Source: Streptomyces lavendulae subsp. lavendulae (lineage in GTDB: Bacteria > Actinomycetota > Actinomycetes > Streptomycetales > Streptomycetaceae). From it: a DNA stretch of 64,000 nucleotides. Both the position numbers and the translations under genes were made by a program. The notes beneath the pieces are model-generated. The model was not told the DNA's origin. It was given only the letters and a program-made list of their open reading frames with translations, and did no database searches. Below are positions 42,875 to 50,615 of this stretch, piece by piece (within the stretch, counting starts at the first letter, position 1; each line of letters opens with the position of its first letter). The stretch lies in contig NZ_CP024985.1 in NCBI RefSeq assembly GCF_002803845.1, positions 4,278,001-4,342,000 of the forward strand, given 5' to 3'.

Positions 42875-43192
42875 TCAGCCCTCCGGCGGGGAGAAGACCA
42901 CCATCACCTTCAACGGCTCGGTGATGTGGTGGAACTTGTGCGGCACCCCGGCCGGTACGTAGACGACGCTGCCGTTCGCGACCGTCGTGGTCTCCTCCCC
43001 GACCGTGATCGAGGCCCGTCCGCTGACCACGAAGTAGACCTCGTCCTGCCGGTGCGGCTGCTGCGGATCGCTCTGGCCGGCGTCGAGGGCGTACAGCCCG
43101 ACCGACATGTTGCGCTCCCGCAGGAACTGGAGGTAGGCGCCGTCGTTGGCGGCCCGCTCCGCTTCGAGCTCGTCCAGCCTGAAGGCCTTCAT
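42875..43192 (-). CDS. Cupin-domain protein
   Basis: 105 residues from ATG 43192 with AAGGGGAA eight bases upstream. A single beta-barrel: motif 1 'PHRQDEVYFVVSGRASITVGEE' holds two likely metal ligands (His, Glu) and motif 2 'VVYVPAGVPHKFHHI' the last His. 'RNMSVGLYALDAGQSDPQQPH' precedes it. Small stand-alone cupins bind metals or small ligands and often act as sugar isomerases, dioxygenases or sensors; nothing here decides between them. It diverges from the PF04020 membrane protein at 43286 and no operon partner is evident. Confidence 0.82.
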   Translation of the reverse strand: MKAFRLDELEAERAANDGAYLQFLRERNMSVGLYALDAGQSDPQQPHRQDEVYFVVSGRASITVGEETTTVANGSVVYVPAGVPHKFHHITEPLKVMVVFSPPEG

Positions 43193-43285
43193 CGTTGCCG
43201 TTCCCCTTGCCCTTGCTCGGTGGTGCCGTGGGATCCGCTGATCTGCCGATGTCCCACCCGGTTCTTCCCTGGCACGATCAGACAC

Positions 43286-43666
43286 ATGACGAATTTCGTA
43301 GTCAAGACGCTGGCCAATGCGGCGGCCCTGGCGGTGGCCGTCTGGCTGCTCGCCGGGATCACCCTCGACGACGGCAGTACCCTGGCGCGCCGCGCGCTCT
43401 CGCTGATCCTGGTCGCCCTGGTCTTCGGCCTGGTCAACCTGATCGTCAAGCCCGTGGTGAAGCTGCTCTCGCTCCCGCTGTTCGTCCTCACCCTGGGCCT
43501 GTTCACCCTCGTCGTGAACGCGCTGATGCTGCTGCTGACCTCCTGGCTGGCGGACCTGCTCAACCTCAGCTTCCACGTCGACGGCTTCTGGACCGCCGTC
43601 GTCGGCGGACTGATCATCTCCGTCGTCTCCTGGGCCGTGAACATGGCCCTGCCCGAAAAGAACTGA
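43286..43666 (+). CDS. PF04020/holin-superfamily IV membrane protein
   Basis: 126 residues with four hydrophobic segments ('NFVVKTLANAAALAVAVWLLAGI', 'ARRALSLILVALVFGLVNLIVKPVVKLLSLPLF' (two spans), and a last 'WTAVVGGLIISVVSWAVNMAL'). The 'VNLIVKPVVKLLSLPLFVLTLGLF' signature is diagnostic for this ubiquitous family, which is often labelled phage holin although it is chromosomal and not lytic. Start ATG 43286; CACGAT seven bases before it could be a leaderless -10. It precedes ptpA by 10 bp and is probably cotranscribed. Function unknown. Confidence 0.85.
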   Translation: MTNFVVKTLANAAALAVAVWLLAGITLDDGSTLARRALSLILVALVFGLVNLIVKPVVKLLSLPLFVLTLGLFTLVVNALMLLLTSWLADLLNLSFHVDGFWTAVVGGLIISVVSWAVNMALPEKN

Positions 43667-43676
43667 GCGGACCGCC

Positions 43677-44186
43677 GTGTACCGCGTGTGCTTCGTCTGC
43701 ACCGGCAACATATGCCGCTCCCCCATGGCCGAATCCGTCTTCCGCTCCCACATCGCCGACGCCGGACTCGACGACCTCGTCGAGGTGGACAGCGCCGGCA
43801 CCGGAGGCTGGCACGAGGGCGACGGCGCCGATCCGCGCACCGTGGCCGTACTCGAAGCCGCCGGATACGAACAGGACCACCGGGCACGGCAGTTCCGGGC
43901 CTCCTGGTTCGACCGCGTCGACCTGGTCATCGCCCTCGACGCCGGTCACCTGCGCGACCTCCGCGCCCTCGCGCCCACCCCGGAAGCCGCCGCCAAGGTC
44001 CGGCTGCTGCGCTCCTACGATCCCGCGGCCCCGGCCGCACGGGACGGCGCGACGGACGCGCTGGACGTGCCGGACCCCTACTACGGCTCCCTCGACGGCT
44101 TCGAGGAGTGCCTGGAACTGGTCGAGGCGGCGAGCCCGGGGCTGCTGGACGCCGTACGCGCGGCCGTGAAGGAGACCACCCCGTGA
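43677..44186 (+). CDS. ptpA: Low-molecular-weight protein tyrosine phosphatase
   Basis: 169 residues from GTG 43677. The N-terminal P-loop C-T-G-N-I-C-R-S has the nucleophile Cys and the Arg for phosphate binding. The general acid Asp lies in 'DVPDPYYG' near residue 135. The enzyme removes phosphate from Tyr in proteins; in S. coelicolor PtpA affects antibiotic production. It is translationally coupled (GTGA) to the gamma-lyase-type gene downstream, and 10 bp after the membrane protein upstream. Confidence 0.95.
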   Translation: MYRVCFVCTGNICRSPMAESVFRSHIADAGLDDLVEVDSAGTGGWHEGDGADPRTVAVLEAAGYEQDHRARQFRASWFDRVDLVIALDAGHLRDLRALAPTPEAAAKVRLLRSYDPAAPAARDGATDALDVPDPYYGSLDGFEECLELVEAASPGLLDAVRAAVKETTP

Positions 44187-45379
44187 ACACCCACCCCACC
44201 GGCGCGGACCACCCCGCCGACGCCGCCCGGTACGCCGACGCCGACGCCGCCCGGTACGCGGACGCCACCCGCGCCGTACGCGCCGGGCTGCCCGAGCCCG
44301 TCAAGAACGAACCCACCCTCCCCGGGCCCGTCTTCGCCGCGCACTTCCACCTCCCCGGCGAGGTGAGCGGCCCGTACACCTACGGCCGGGACACCAACCC
44401 GACCTGGACCCTGCTGGAACGGGCCATCGGCGAACTGGAGGCACCCGGTCAGGACGGCGTGGACACCGTCGTCTTCGCCTCCGGCATGGCCGCGGTCTCC
44501 GCCGTCCTGCTCTCCCAGGCCCGCACCGGCGACACCGTCGTCCTGCCCGACGACGGCTACCAGGCGCTCCCCCTGGTCCGGGAGCAGCTCCAGGAGTACG
44601 GGATCCACGTGCGCACCGCCCCGACCGCCGAGGACGCGCAGCTCGCCGCCCTCGACGGCGCCCGGCTGCTGTGGATCGAGACCCCGTCCAACCCCGGGCT
44701 CGACGTGTGCGACGTACGCCGGCTCGTGGCGGCCGCCCACGCCGGTGGCACCCTGGTCGCCGTCGACAACACCCTGGCGACCCCCCTCGGCCAGCGCCCC
44801 CTGGAACTCGGCGCGGACTTCTCCGTCGCCAGCGGCACCAAGGGCCTCACCGGCCACGGCGACCTGCTCCTGGGCTACGTGGTCTGCCGCGACCCCGCCC
44901 TGGCCGCGGGCATCCGCCGCTGGCGCAAGGTCGTCGGCGCGATCCCGGGCCCCATGGAGGCATGGCTAGCCCACCGCTCCCTGGCCACCATCCAGTTGCG
45001 CGCCGAGCGCCAGTGGGGCAACGCCCTGGCGGTCGCCGAGGCGCTGGCCCACCGGTCCGAGGTCACCGGGCTGCGCTACCCGGGACTCCCCTCGGACCCC
45101 TCGCACAAGACGGCCGCCCGGCAGATGAGCGGCTTCGGCTCGGTCGTCTCCTTCACCCTGCCGGACCGCGCGTACGCGGAGCGCTTCATGAGCGCCCTGC
45201 GCCTGGTGGAGGACGCCACGAGTTTCGGCGGAGTGCGATCCACCGCGGAGCGGCGCGGACGCTGGGGCGGGGACGCCGTACCCGAGGGCTTCATCCGGTT
45301 CTCGGCGGGCGCCGAGGATCCCGGCGACCTGGTCGCCGATGTGCTCCGGGCCCTTGATTCCGCGGGTTCCGGGGGCTGA
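44183..45379 (+). CDS. Cystathionine gamma-lyase / gamma-synthase-family PLP enzyme
   Basis: 398 residues from GTG 44183, overlapping the ptpA stop. A low-complexity leader with two A-R-Y-A-D repeats is followed by the Cys/Met-metabolism PLP domain: 'VSGPYTYGRDTNPT', 'ETPSNPGLDV', 'DNTLATP', 'SGTKGLTGHGD' with the Schiff-base Lys, and 'SFGGVRSTAERRGRWGGD' in the C-terminal part. The family cleaves or joins cystathionine and related thioethers. The exact reaction cannot be decided by sequence reading. Ends at the strong terminator at 45395. Confidence 0.85.
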   Translation: MNTHPTGADHPADAARYADADAARYADATRAVRAGLPEPVKNEPTLPGPVFAAHFHLPGEVSGPYTYGRDTNPTWTLLERAIGELEAPGQDGVDTVVFASGMAAVSAVLLSQARTGDTVVLPDDGYQALPLVREQLQEYGIHVRTAPTAEDAQLAALDGARLLWIETPSNPGLDVCDVRRLVAAAHAGGTLVAVDNTLATPLGQRPLELGADFSVASGTKGLTGHGDLLLGYVVCRDPALAAGIRRWRKVVGAIPGPMEAWLAHRSLATIQLRAERQWGNALAVAEALAHRSEVTGLRYPGLPSDPSHKTAARQMSGFGSVVSFTLPDRAYAERFMSALRLVEDATSFGGVRSTAERRGRWGGDAVPEGFIRFSAGAEDPGDLVADVLRALDSAGSGG

Positions 45380-45394
45380 CCGGCCCAGGGAAAA

Positions 45395-45429
45395 GCGGTC
45401 CGAGCCTCCCCCCTGGTGGCTCGGACCGC
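45395..45429 (+). terminator. Terminator of ptpA-lyase operon
   Basis: GCGGTCCGAGCC / GGCTCGGACCGC, a 12-bp perfect stem with an 11-base loop, 15 bp after the stop. Confidence 0.8.
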
Positions 45430-45555
45430 CCGGGTTCCCTAGCAGAAGAACCACGCCATCAAGGCTAGTTGACTCAGCGTCAGAGTCCAATCACGGTAGC
45501 GACAGGGGCCTATCGGCATATTTATAGTTGAAGGCCCCCACCGAGAGGGGCCGAC

Positions 45556-46452
45556 ATGGACCTGGCCCTGCTGCGCACCTTCGTCGCCGTCCACCGGGCC
45601 GGCTCGTTCACCCGGGCCGCCACGCTCCTCGGGCTGTCCCAGCCCGCCGTCACCTCACAGATCCGCACCCTCGAACGCCAGCTGGGCCGCCCCCTCTTCC
45701 ACCGCCGGGCCCGCGGCGTCACGCCCACCGCCGTCGGTGACGAACTGGCCCACAAGGCGGCCCCGCACCTCGACGCCCTGCTGCGGATCACCGAGATCGA
45801 ACGGGAGGCCACCGGTACCTCGCGCACCCTCCACCTGGCCGGTCCGCCCGAGTTCCTGTGCCTGCGGGTGCTCCCCGCCCTCGCGCCCCTGGTCGGGCAG
45901 GGACAGAGCCTGCGCACCGCCCTCGCCCCCGACGCACGGGAGACCCTCGACGGGCTGGCCGCCGGACAGCACGACCTGGTCGTCACCCCCACCCGCCCGC
46001 GCGGCACGCTGTTCACCGCCAACGCCCTGTGCGACGAGGAACAGGTCCTGGTCTCCGCGCCCTACTGGGCCGCCCTCACCGAGCGGGCCGAACTGCACGA
46101 CAAGGGCCCCGCCGCCCTGGACGGGATCCCGGTCGTCGAGGTCCACGAGAGCCTGCCACTGGTCACCCGCTACTGGGCCGCCGTCTTCGACTCCGTCCCC
46201 GAGTGCGCCGCCACCGTCGTCGCGCCCGACCTGCGCGCGGTACTCGAATGCGTCCGGGCCGGCGCCGGTCTCGCCGTCCTGCCCCGCTACCTGTGCCAGG
46301 ACGCCCTCGACCGCGGGGAGATCGTGGCGCTGCTGGAACCGGCCGTACCGCCCCTGCGGACGTGGTTCCTCGTCGTACGGGCCGGCAGCCTCGCCCTCGC
46401 CCATGTCGCGCGCGCCCACGACCGCCTGCTGCGCGCCGCCGCGCAGTGGTGA
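45556..46452 (+). CDS. LysR-family transcriptional regulator
   Basis: 298 residues, ATG with GAGAGGGG upstream. The N-terminal 'LLRTFVAVHRAGSFTRAATLLGLSQPAVTSQIRTLERQLGRPLF' is a textbook LysR helix-turn-helix (HTH at about residues 18-37), followed by a PBP2-type effector domain with 'VVEVHESLPLVTRYW' and a terminal 'PRYLCQDAL'. It acts as a tetramer on divergent or own promoters. The upstream stretch with TATTTATAGTT is A+T-rich and may hold its operator. The target is not evident; neighbours are ptpA-lyase (ends at a terminator) and Nudix. Confidence 0.92.
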   Translation: MDLALLRTFVAVHRAGSFTRAATLLGLSQPAVTSQIRTLERQLGRPLFHRRARGVTPTAVGDELAHKAAPHLDALLRITEIEREATGTSRTLHLAGPPEFLCLRVLPALAPLVGQGQSLRTALAPDARETLDGLAAGQHDLVVTPTRPRGTLFTANALCDEEQVLVSAPYWAALTERAELHDKGPAALDGIPVVEVHESLPLVTRYWAAVFDSVPECAATVVAPDLRAVLECVRAGAGLAVLPRYLCQDALDRGEIVALLEPAVPPLRTWFLVVRAGSLALAHVARAHDRLLRAAAQW

Positions 46453-46512
46453 GCCGCCGGGTTTCGGACCGTGGCGCGTTTCAGGAGCCCGGTACTGGGC
46501 CACTCTTCTCCC

Positions 46513-46992
46513 ATGACCGAACGTCCCGTGGTCAAACGCACCGCCCGCGCGATCCTGCTCGACGGTGACGACCTGATCCTCATCAAGCGCACCAAGCCCG
46601 GCGTCGACCCGTACTGGGTCACGCCGGGCGGGGGAGTGGAGCCCTCGGACGCCACCGTCGTCGACGCCCTCCACCGAGAACTCCACGAAGAACTCGGCGC
46701 CAAGATCACCGATGTGGTGCCCTGTTTCGTCGACACCGTCGAGCACATCGCCTCCGGCGGGGTGACCGGCGTGAAGGTGCAGCACTTCTTCGTCTGCCAC
46801 CTGGAATCGATGGACCCCGCCCAACGGCACGGCCCCGAGATCGACGAGCCCGAGGGCGAGTACGAGATCGTCCGCGTGCCCTTCAGCCGGGTCGGCATCG
46901 CTGCCGTCCACCTGGTGCCGCTCTCGCTCCGCCACTACCTCGACGGCAACATCGAAGGGGTCCGCGCCATGCACGCTCCCGACCTGGGCTGA
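46513..46992 (+). CDS. Nudix hydrolase with altered box
   Basis: 159 residues from ATG 46513. The Nudix box aligns as G-x5-A-x7-R-E-L-x-E-E-x-G-A ('GVEPSD', Ala, 'TVVDALH', 'RELHEELGA'), i.e. the first Glu is Ala but the REUxEE metal-binding core is intact, so hydrolysis of a nucleoside diphosphate derivative is still likely. The N-terminus 'RPVVKRTARAILLDGDDLILIKRTKPGVDPYWVTPGGG' (by parts) is standard. Longer C-terminal half than MutT. Substrate unknown. Ends before a 16-bp tandem repeat. Confidence 0.85.
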   Translation: MTERPVVKRTARAILLDGDDLILIKRTKPGVDPYWVTPGGGVEPSDATVVDALHRELHEELGAKITDVVPCFVDTVEHIASGGVTGVKVQHFFVCHLESMDPAQRHGPEIDEPEGEYEIVRVPFSRVGIAAVHLVPLSLRHYLDGNIEGVRAMHAPDLG

Positions 46993-47007
46993 GGCCACCC
47001 GGAACGC

Positions 47008-47071
47008 GGACAGGGGAGCGGGCGGACAGGGGAGCCGGCGGGCAGGGGAGCCGGCGCACAGGGGCCGCGCC
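47008..47071. repeat. Four tandem copies of a 16-bp unit
   Basis: GGACAGGGGAGCGGGC, GGACAGGGGAGCCGGC, GGGCAGGGGAGCCGGC and a diverged GCACAGGGGCCGCGCC follow each other without gaps between the Nudix stop and the flavohaemoprotein stop. Confidence 0.8.
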
Positions 47072-47075
47072 GGTT

Positions 47076-48260
47076 TCAGCCGGCCACGTCCGCCAGCTCC
47101 TCGACCGCGTCGTGACGGATCCGCTCACCGGGGATCCCGATCCGCTTGAGCGCGTCCACACCACTGCGGATCATCGCGGGCGGCCCCGAGATGAAGGCGT
47201 CGTACGAGCTCCACGGCCCGTGTTCGCCGATGGCCTGCGGGAGCTGGCCCGCCAGCCCCTCGCCGATCACCGGGCGCACCGACAGCCAGGGGTGGGAGCG
47301 CTGGAGACCCAGCAGGGTGTCCTTGTCGTAGAGGTCGTGGTCGCTGCGCGCCCCGAAGAAGACCTCCATGGGGCGCCGCTCCCCGTGCCCGGCGACGTCC
47401 TCGATCAGGGCCTTGATCGGGGCGATGCCGGTTCCCCCGCCCAGGCACAGCATCCCGTTGTCGGTGCTGTGGTCCACCACCATCGACCCGGCCGGCGGCC
47501 CCAGCCGCAGGACGTCGCCCGGCTGGGCGTGCCGGACCAGGGCGTTGGATACCCAGCCCGCCGGTACGGCTTTGACGTGGAAGGACAGCAGTCCGTCGGC
47601 TCGGGGGGCGGAGGCGAAGGAGTAGTGCCGCCACACCCGCGGCCACCACGGGGTCTCCAGGCTCGTGTACTGGCCCGCGAGGAAGGGGTACGGCTGGTCG
47701 GGGCGGACGGTCAGCACCGCGATGTCGGAGGTGCGCAGCTCGTGCGAGACCACCTCCGCGTGCCACCAGGCGGGTGCCCTGGCCTCGTCCTCGGCCGCCG
47801 CGTCGATCATGATCTGTGAGATGGCGGTGTAGGCGCGCACCCACGCCGCCTGGGTCTCCGGCCCCCATGTGCGTTCCGCGTACCGGGCCAGAGCCCCGAT
47901 CAGGGCCTCTCCCACCGCCGGGTAGTGGCCGGCCATCGTGCCGTACTTGCGGTGCCCGGTGCCGAGCCGGCGCAGGTAGGGAGTCAGCACCGCCGGGTCG
48001 TCGATGTGCTCGGCGGCGGTCAGCAGTGCCTTCAGCAGCCGGTCGCGCTGTACGTCCATCGCCGCCGGGAACATGCCCCGGACTTCCGGGTGCCCCGTGA
48101 ACACGAGGGCGTAGAAGTACGAGGTCACCCTGTCGGCGACGGGTGCGATCTCGGTCAGGGTCCGGCGGATGAGCACGGCGTCCGGGGAGGGCTCGACGGC
48201 CCCGCCCCCCGAAGGTATCCGGCCCGTCGGTCTTGCCGATCTGGTGGGCGCAGCGTCCAT
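47076..48260 (-). CDS. Flavohaemoprotein (globin + FAD/NAD reductase)
   Basis: 394 residues from ATG 48260, chosen for GCGAGG six bases before it. Residues about 25-155 form a globin: B-helix Tyr ('RVTSYFYALVF'), proximal His103 in 'LGTGHRKYG'. A FAD domain follows with 'HELRTSDIAVLTV', 'RHYSFASAP' (flavin isoalloxazine contacts) and an NAD domain with 'GGGTGIAPIKAL' and 'FISGPPAMI'. It should oxidise nitric oxide to nitrate using oxygen and NAD(P)H. It is slightly shorter than Hmp. The Cys of the NAD-binding 'CGP' motif is replaced ('SGPP'). Confidence 0.88.
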   Translation of the reverse strand: MDAAPTRSARPTGRIPSGGGAVEPSPDAVLIRRTLTEIAPVADRVTSYFYALVFTGHPEVRGMFPAAMDVQRDRLLKALLTAAEHIDDPAVLTPYLRRLGTGHRKYGTMAGHYPAVGEALIGALARYAERTWGPETQAAWVRAYTAISQIMIDAAAEDEARAPAWWHAEVVSHELRTSDIAVLTVRPDQPYPFLAGQYTSLETPWWPRVWRHYSFASAPRADGLLSFHVKAVPAGWVSNALVRHAQPGDVLRLGPPAGSMVVDHSTDNGMLCLGGGTGIAPIKALIEDVAGHGERRPMEVFFGARSDHDLYDKDTLLGLQRSHPWLSVRPVIGEGLAGQLPQAIGEHGPWSSYDAFISGPPAMIRSGVDALKRIGIPGERIRHDAVEELADVAG

Positions 48261-48401
48261 GCGGTGCCTCGCTTCGAGCATCTCGGTCGGGTCTGCACGC
48301 GCCACGGCCTCGAATCCGTGGTTCCGGGTTTCACAGCGTGCCAGCCGACCCACAGCCCGGCGGGGGAATGGGGAAAACCGTTTCCCGGGCCGCCTTTCCC
48401 C

Positions 48402-49052
48402 TTAAGATGCCTCTCCTCCCCGGCGCGTCGTCCCGAGGAGCCGGTACGCCTCGCGCAGGTCCCTGCCCTCGTAGACATGGGTCGCCCGGCGGGCCAGGTG
48501 GGGCCTCGCGTTCACCGCCACCGACCGCGGGACCGCTTCGAAGAGGACCGCGTCGGTCATGGAATCCCCGTAGGCGACGCAATCGGCCCGGGTCACCCCG
48601 AACCGTTCGCAGAGCCGGTCGGCGACGTCCACCTTGGCCTCGGGGGTCAGGATCCCCGTCACGTCGACGGGCCGGGTGAAGGGCACCTCCGGGAAGACCG
48701 ATCCATGGGCGGCGTGCGCGCCCCACTCCAGCAGCAGCTCGACGAAGAACGAGGGCGACAGCGAGATCACCGCGCAGAGGTCACCCCGCTCCGCGATCTC
48801 CCGCCAGACCTCCCGGATCCCCGACAGCCACGGGGACCCGTCGAAGGCCGCACGGACGTGGGCGGGCGTCAGATCCGCCCACAGGCCCCGGGCGGCCACC
48901 GAGAACTCCTGCGGACCGATCTCGCGCGCCCCGAAGGCCCGCTCCAGCTCTGCGATCTCGGCCGATCTCCCGAGCTGGCGGGAGATCTCGACCGGTGCGG
49001 CGGATCCGTACATCAGCGTGCCGTCGAGATCGAAAAGGTGAAGCACCGTCAT
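48402..49052 (-). CDS. HAD-IB family hydrolase
   Basis: 216 residues from ATG 49052 (leaderless TAGCCT eight bases upstream). Motif I 'HLFDLDGTLMYG' (nucleophile Asp, acid Asp), motif II Ser in 'CAVISLSPSF', motif III Lys in 'PEAKVDVADRLCERFG', motif IV 'AYGDSMTDAVLFEAV'. This is the SerB/IB subfamily, phosphatase acting on small metabolites. Between the two halves lies an all-helical cap. Substrate unknown. It is divergent from the double GNAT gene and separated from it by two parS sites. Confidence 0.87.
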   Translation of the reverse strand: MTVLHLFDLDGTLMYGSAAPVEISRQLGRSAEIAELERAFGAREIGPQEFSVAARGLWADLTPAHVRAAFDGSPWLSGIREVWREIAERGDLCAVISLSPSFFVELLLEWGAHAAHGSVFPEVPFTRPVDVTGILTPEAKVDVADRLCERFGVTRADCVAYGDSMTDAVLFEAVPRSVAVNARPHLARRATHVYEGRDLREAYRLLGTTRRGGEAS

Positions 49053-49060
49053 GGTCGTCG

Positions 49061-49066
49061 AGGCTA
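49061..49066 (-). promoter_or_regulatory. Putative leaderless -10 of HAD-IB gene
   Basis: TAGCCT on the minus strand, eight bases before the ATG at 49052. It is identical to the serS element. Confidence 0.45.
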
Positions 49067-49100
49067 GCCGTTCCCTTCCCGCACCGGCCACCGCCGGGAT

Positions 49101-49114
49101 GTTTCACGTGAAAC
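49101..49114. promoter_or_regulatory. parS site
   Basis: Exact GTTTCACGTGAAAC, first of a close pair in a divergent gap. Confidence 0.93.
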
Positions 49115-49122
49115 AGACCCTG

Positions 49123-49136
49123 GTTTCACGTGAAAC
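49123..49136. promoter_or_regulatory. parS site
   Basis: Exact GTTTCACGTGAAAC; eight bases separate it from the 49101 site, so the centres are 22 bp apart, much like the 20174/20197 pair. Confidence 0.93.
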
Positions 49137-49199
49137 ATCGGCCCGCCCGTCTCCTGAATCCCCTGGACTCCCCCCGAGTCGATGATCCACTCTGGGCCG

Positions 49200-50081
49200 G
49201 TGACACCACGACTCCTCACCGACCTGCCCATCCGTGCGCTCACCCCTGACGATCTCCGTCACTGCGCCGACCTGTCCGAGGACCGCGGCTGGCCCCGCGA
49301 AGACCACAAATGGGGATTGCTCCTCGCCGCCGGAAACGGCTACGGCATCGACGCCCCCGACGGCCGCGGACTCGCCGCGGCCTGCGTCGTCACCCGCTAC
49401 GGAGACACCCCGGCCAAGCCGGACCTCGCCGCGATCGGAATGGTGCTCGTCGCCGACCGGTACGCCCGCAAGGGCCTCGGGCGCCGGCTGATGGCCCACG
49501 TGTGCGACGACGTCCTCGCCGGTGTCCCGCTCACCCTGCATGCCACCCCCTACGGTCGCCCGCTCTACGAGGAGCTCGGCTTCGACACCACCGGACGGGC
49601 GGAGATGGTCCGGGGCCCCTTCCGTCCCGAGGCCGACGGCGGCACCGCCGTCCCCGTCAGGCCCGCCACGGCCGAGGACCTCGCACGGATCGTCCGCCTG
49701 GACACCGAGGTGTTCGGTACCGACCGGACCCACATGATCGCGCGGCTGCCCGCCTTCGCCGACAAGGTGCTCGTCGCCGAGGACGGCTCCGGCGCCCTCA
49801 TCGGCTACGCCGCCCTCTGGCCCAACATGGACACCCATGTCATCGGCCCGCTGATCGCCCGGGACACCGCCACCGCCCGGGCCCTGGTCACCGCGCTGGC
49901 GGCCACCACCGAACGCCCCCTGCGCACGGACGTCGACGTACGCCACGAGGAACTCCTCGCGTGGCTCAAGGCGCGCGGTCTGCAATCGCTGGCCTTCAAC
50001 GCCGTCATGACCAGGAGCATCCCCGGTCTCCCCGGCGACTGGACCCGCCGCTGGGCACCCCTCACCGTCGCCGCGGGCTGA
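49200..50081 (+). CDS. Tandem GNAT acetyltransferase
   Basis: 293 residues from GTG 49200 (an ATG at 49182 is possible); CACTCT six bases upstream fits the leaderless pattern. The first GNAT half is clear: 'MVLVADRYARKGLGRRLM' is the acetyl-CoA pyrophosphate loop (R-x-x-G-x-G/A). The second half ('PVRPATAEDLARIVRLDTEVFG', 'LVAEDGSGALIGYAALWPN') has a weak CoA loop ('IGPLIARDTATARALV'), so only one half may be catalytic. It is 18 bp before another GNAT gene and likely forms an operon. Acceptor substrate unknown. Confidence 0.83.
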   Translation: MTPRLLTDLPIRALTPDDLRHCADLSEDRGWPREDHKWGLLLAAGNGYGIDAPDGRGLAAACVVTRYGDTPAKPDLAAIGMVLVADRYARKGLGRRLMAHVCDDVLAGVPLTLHATPYGRPLYEELGFDTTGRAEMVRGPFRPEADGGTAVPVRPATAEDLARIVRLDTEVFGTDRTHMIARLPAFADKVLVAEDGSGALIGYAALWPNMDTHVIGPLIARDTATARALVTALAATTERPLRTDVDVRHEELLAWLKARGLQSLAFNAVMTRSIPGLPGDWTRRWAPLTVAAG

Positions 50082-50099
50082 CGGAGAAAGGCCTCCACC

Positions 50100-50561
50100 A
50101 TGACCGAGAACCCCGAACTGACGATCCGGCCCGCCACCGAGGCGGACCTGCCCGCCATCGTCGCCATGCTGGCCGACGACCCGCTGGGCGCCACCCGGGA
50201 ATCCCCGGAGGACCTGACCCCCTACGTCGCGGCCCTCAAGCGGCTGGCCGACGACCCCCACCAGCACGTCGTCGTCGCCGTCCGCGGCGAGCGCGTCGTG
50301 GGCACCCTCCAGCTGACGATCGTCCCCGGCCTGTCCCGCAAGGGCGCCACGCGCTCCATCGTCGAAGGGGTGCGGGTCCACGCCGACGAACGCGGCAGCG
50401 GCCTCGGCACCCGGTTCATCGAATGGGCCGTGGAGCGGTCACGGCAGGAGAACTGCCGACTCGTCCAGCTCACCTCGGACGTGACCCGCACCGACGCGCA
50501 CCGCTTCTACGAGCGGCTCGGCTTCACGGCCTCCCACGTGGGGTTCAAGCTCCAGCTCTGA
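50100..50561 (+). CDS. GNAT acetyltransferase
   Basis: 153 residues, ATG with AAAGG upstream. Single-domain N-acetyltransferase: motif C/D 'LTIRPATEADLPAIVAMLADDPLG', motif A 'EGVRVHADERGSGLGTRFIEWAVERS' with the R-G-x-G-x-G/A loop for acetyl-CoA, and motif B 'FYERLGFTASHVGFKLQL'. The late 'RTDAHRFYERLGF' block is common among small-molecule acetylases. Cytoplasmic. It is probably cotranscribed with the tandem GNAT upstream; the hairpin at 50576 ends the pair. Confidence 0.9.
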   Translation: MTENPELTIRPATEADLPAIVAMLADDPLGATRESPEDLTPYVAALKRLADDPHQHVVVAVRGERVVGTLQLTIVPGLSRKGATRSIVEGVRVHADERGSGLGTRFIEWAVERSRQENCRLVQLTSDVTRTDAHRFYERLGFTASHVGFKLQL

Positions 50562-50575
50562 CCGCCCCCGGCAAA

Positions 50576-50604
50576 GGCCGGGCCGCTGTCGGCGGCCCGG
50601 CCTA
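50576..50604 (+). terminator. Terminator hairpin overlapping the next promoter
   Basis: AGGCCGGGCCGC / GCGGCCCGGCCT, 12-bp perfect stem, 5-base loop. Its last two bases are also the first bases of the TACGAT -10 of the next gene. Confidence 0.75.
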
Positions 50605-50608
50605 CGAT
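50603..50608 (+). promoter_or_regulatory. Putative leaderless -10 (TACGAT)
   Basis: TACGAT, seven bases before GTG 50616. GGAGG also lies in that spacer. Confidence 0.5.
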
Positions 50609-50615
50609 CGGGAGG

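Noticed and set aside
43286..43666. Phage holin label for the small membrane gene
   Set aside because: The family (PF04020) is chromosomal and widespread; no phage genes lie near it.
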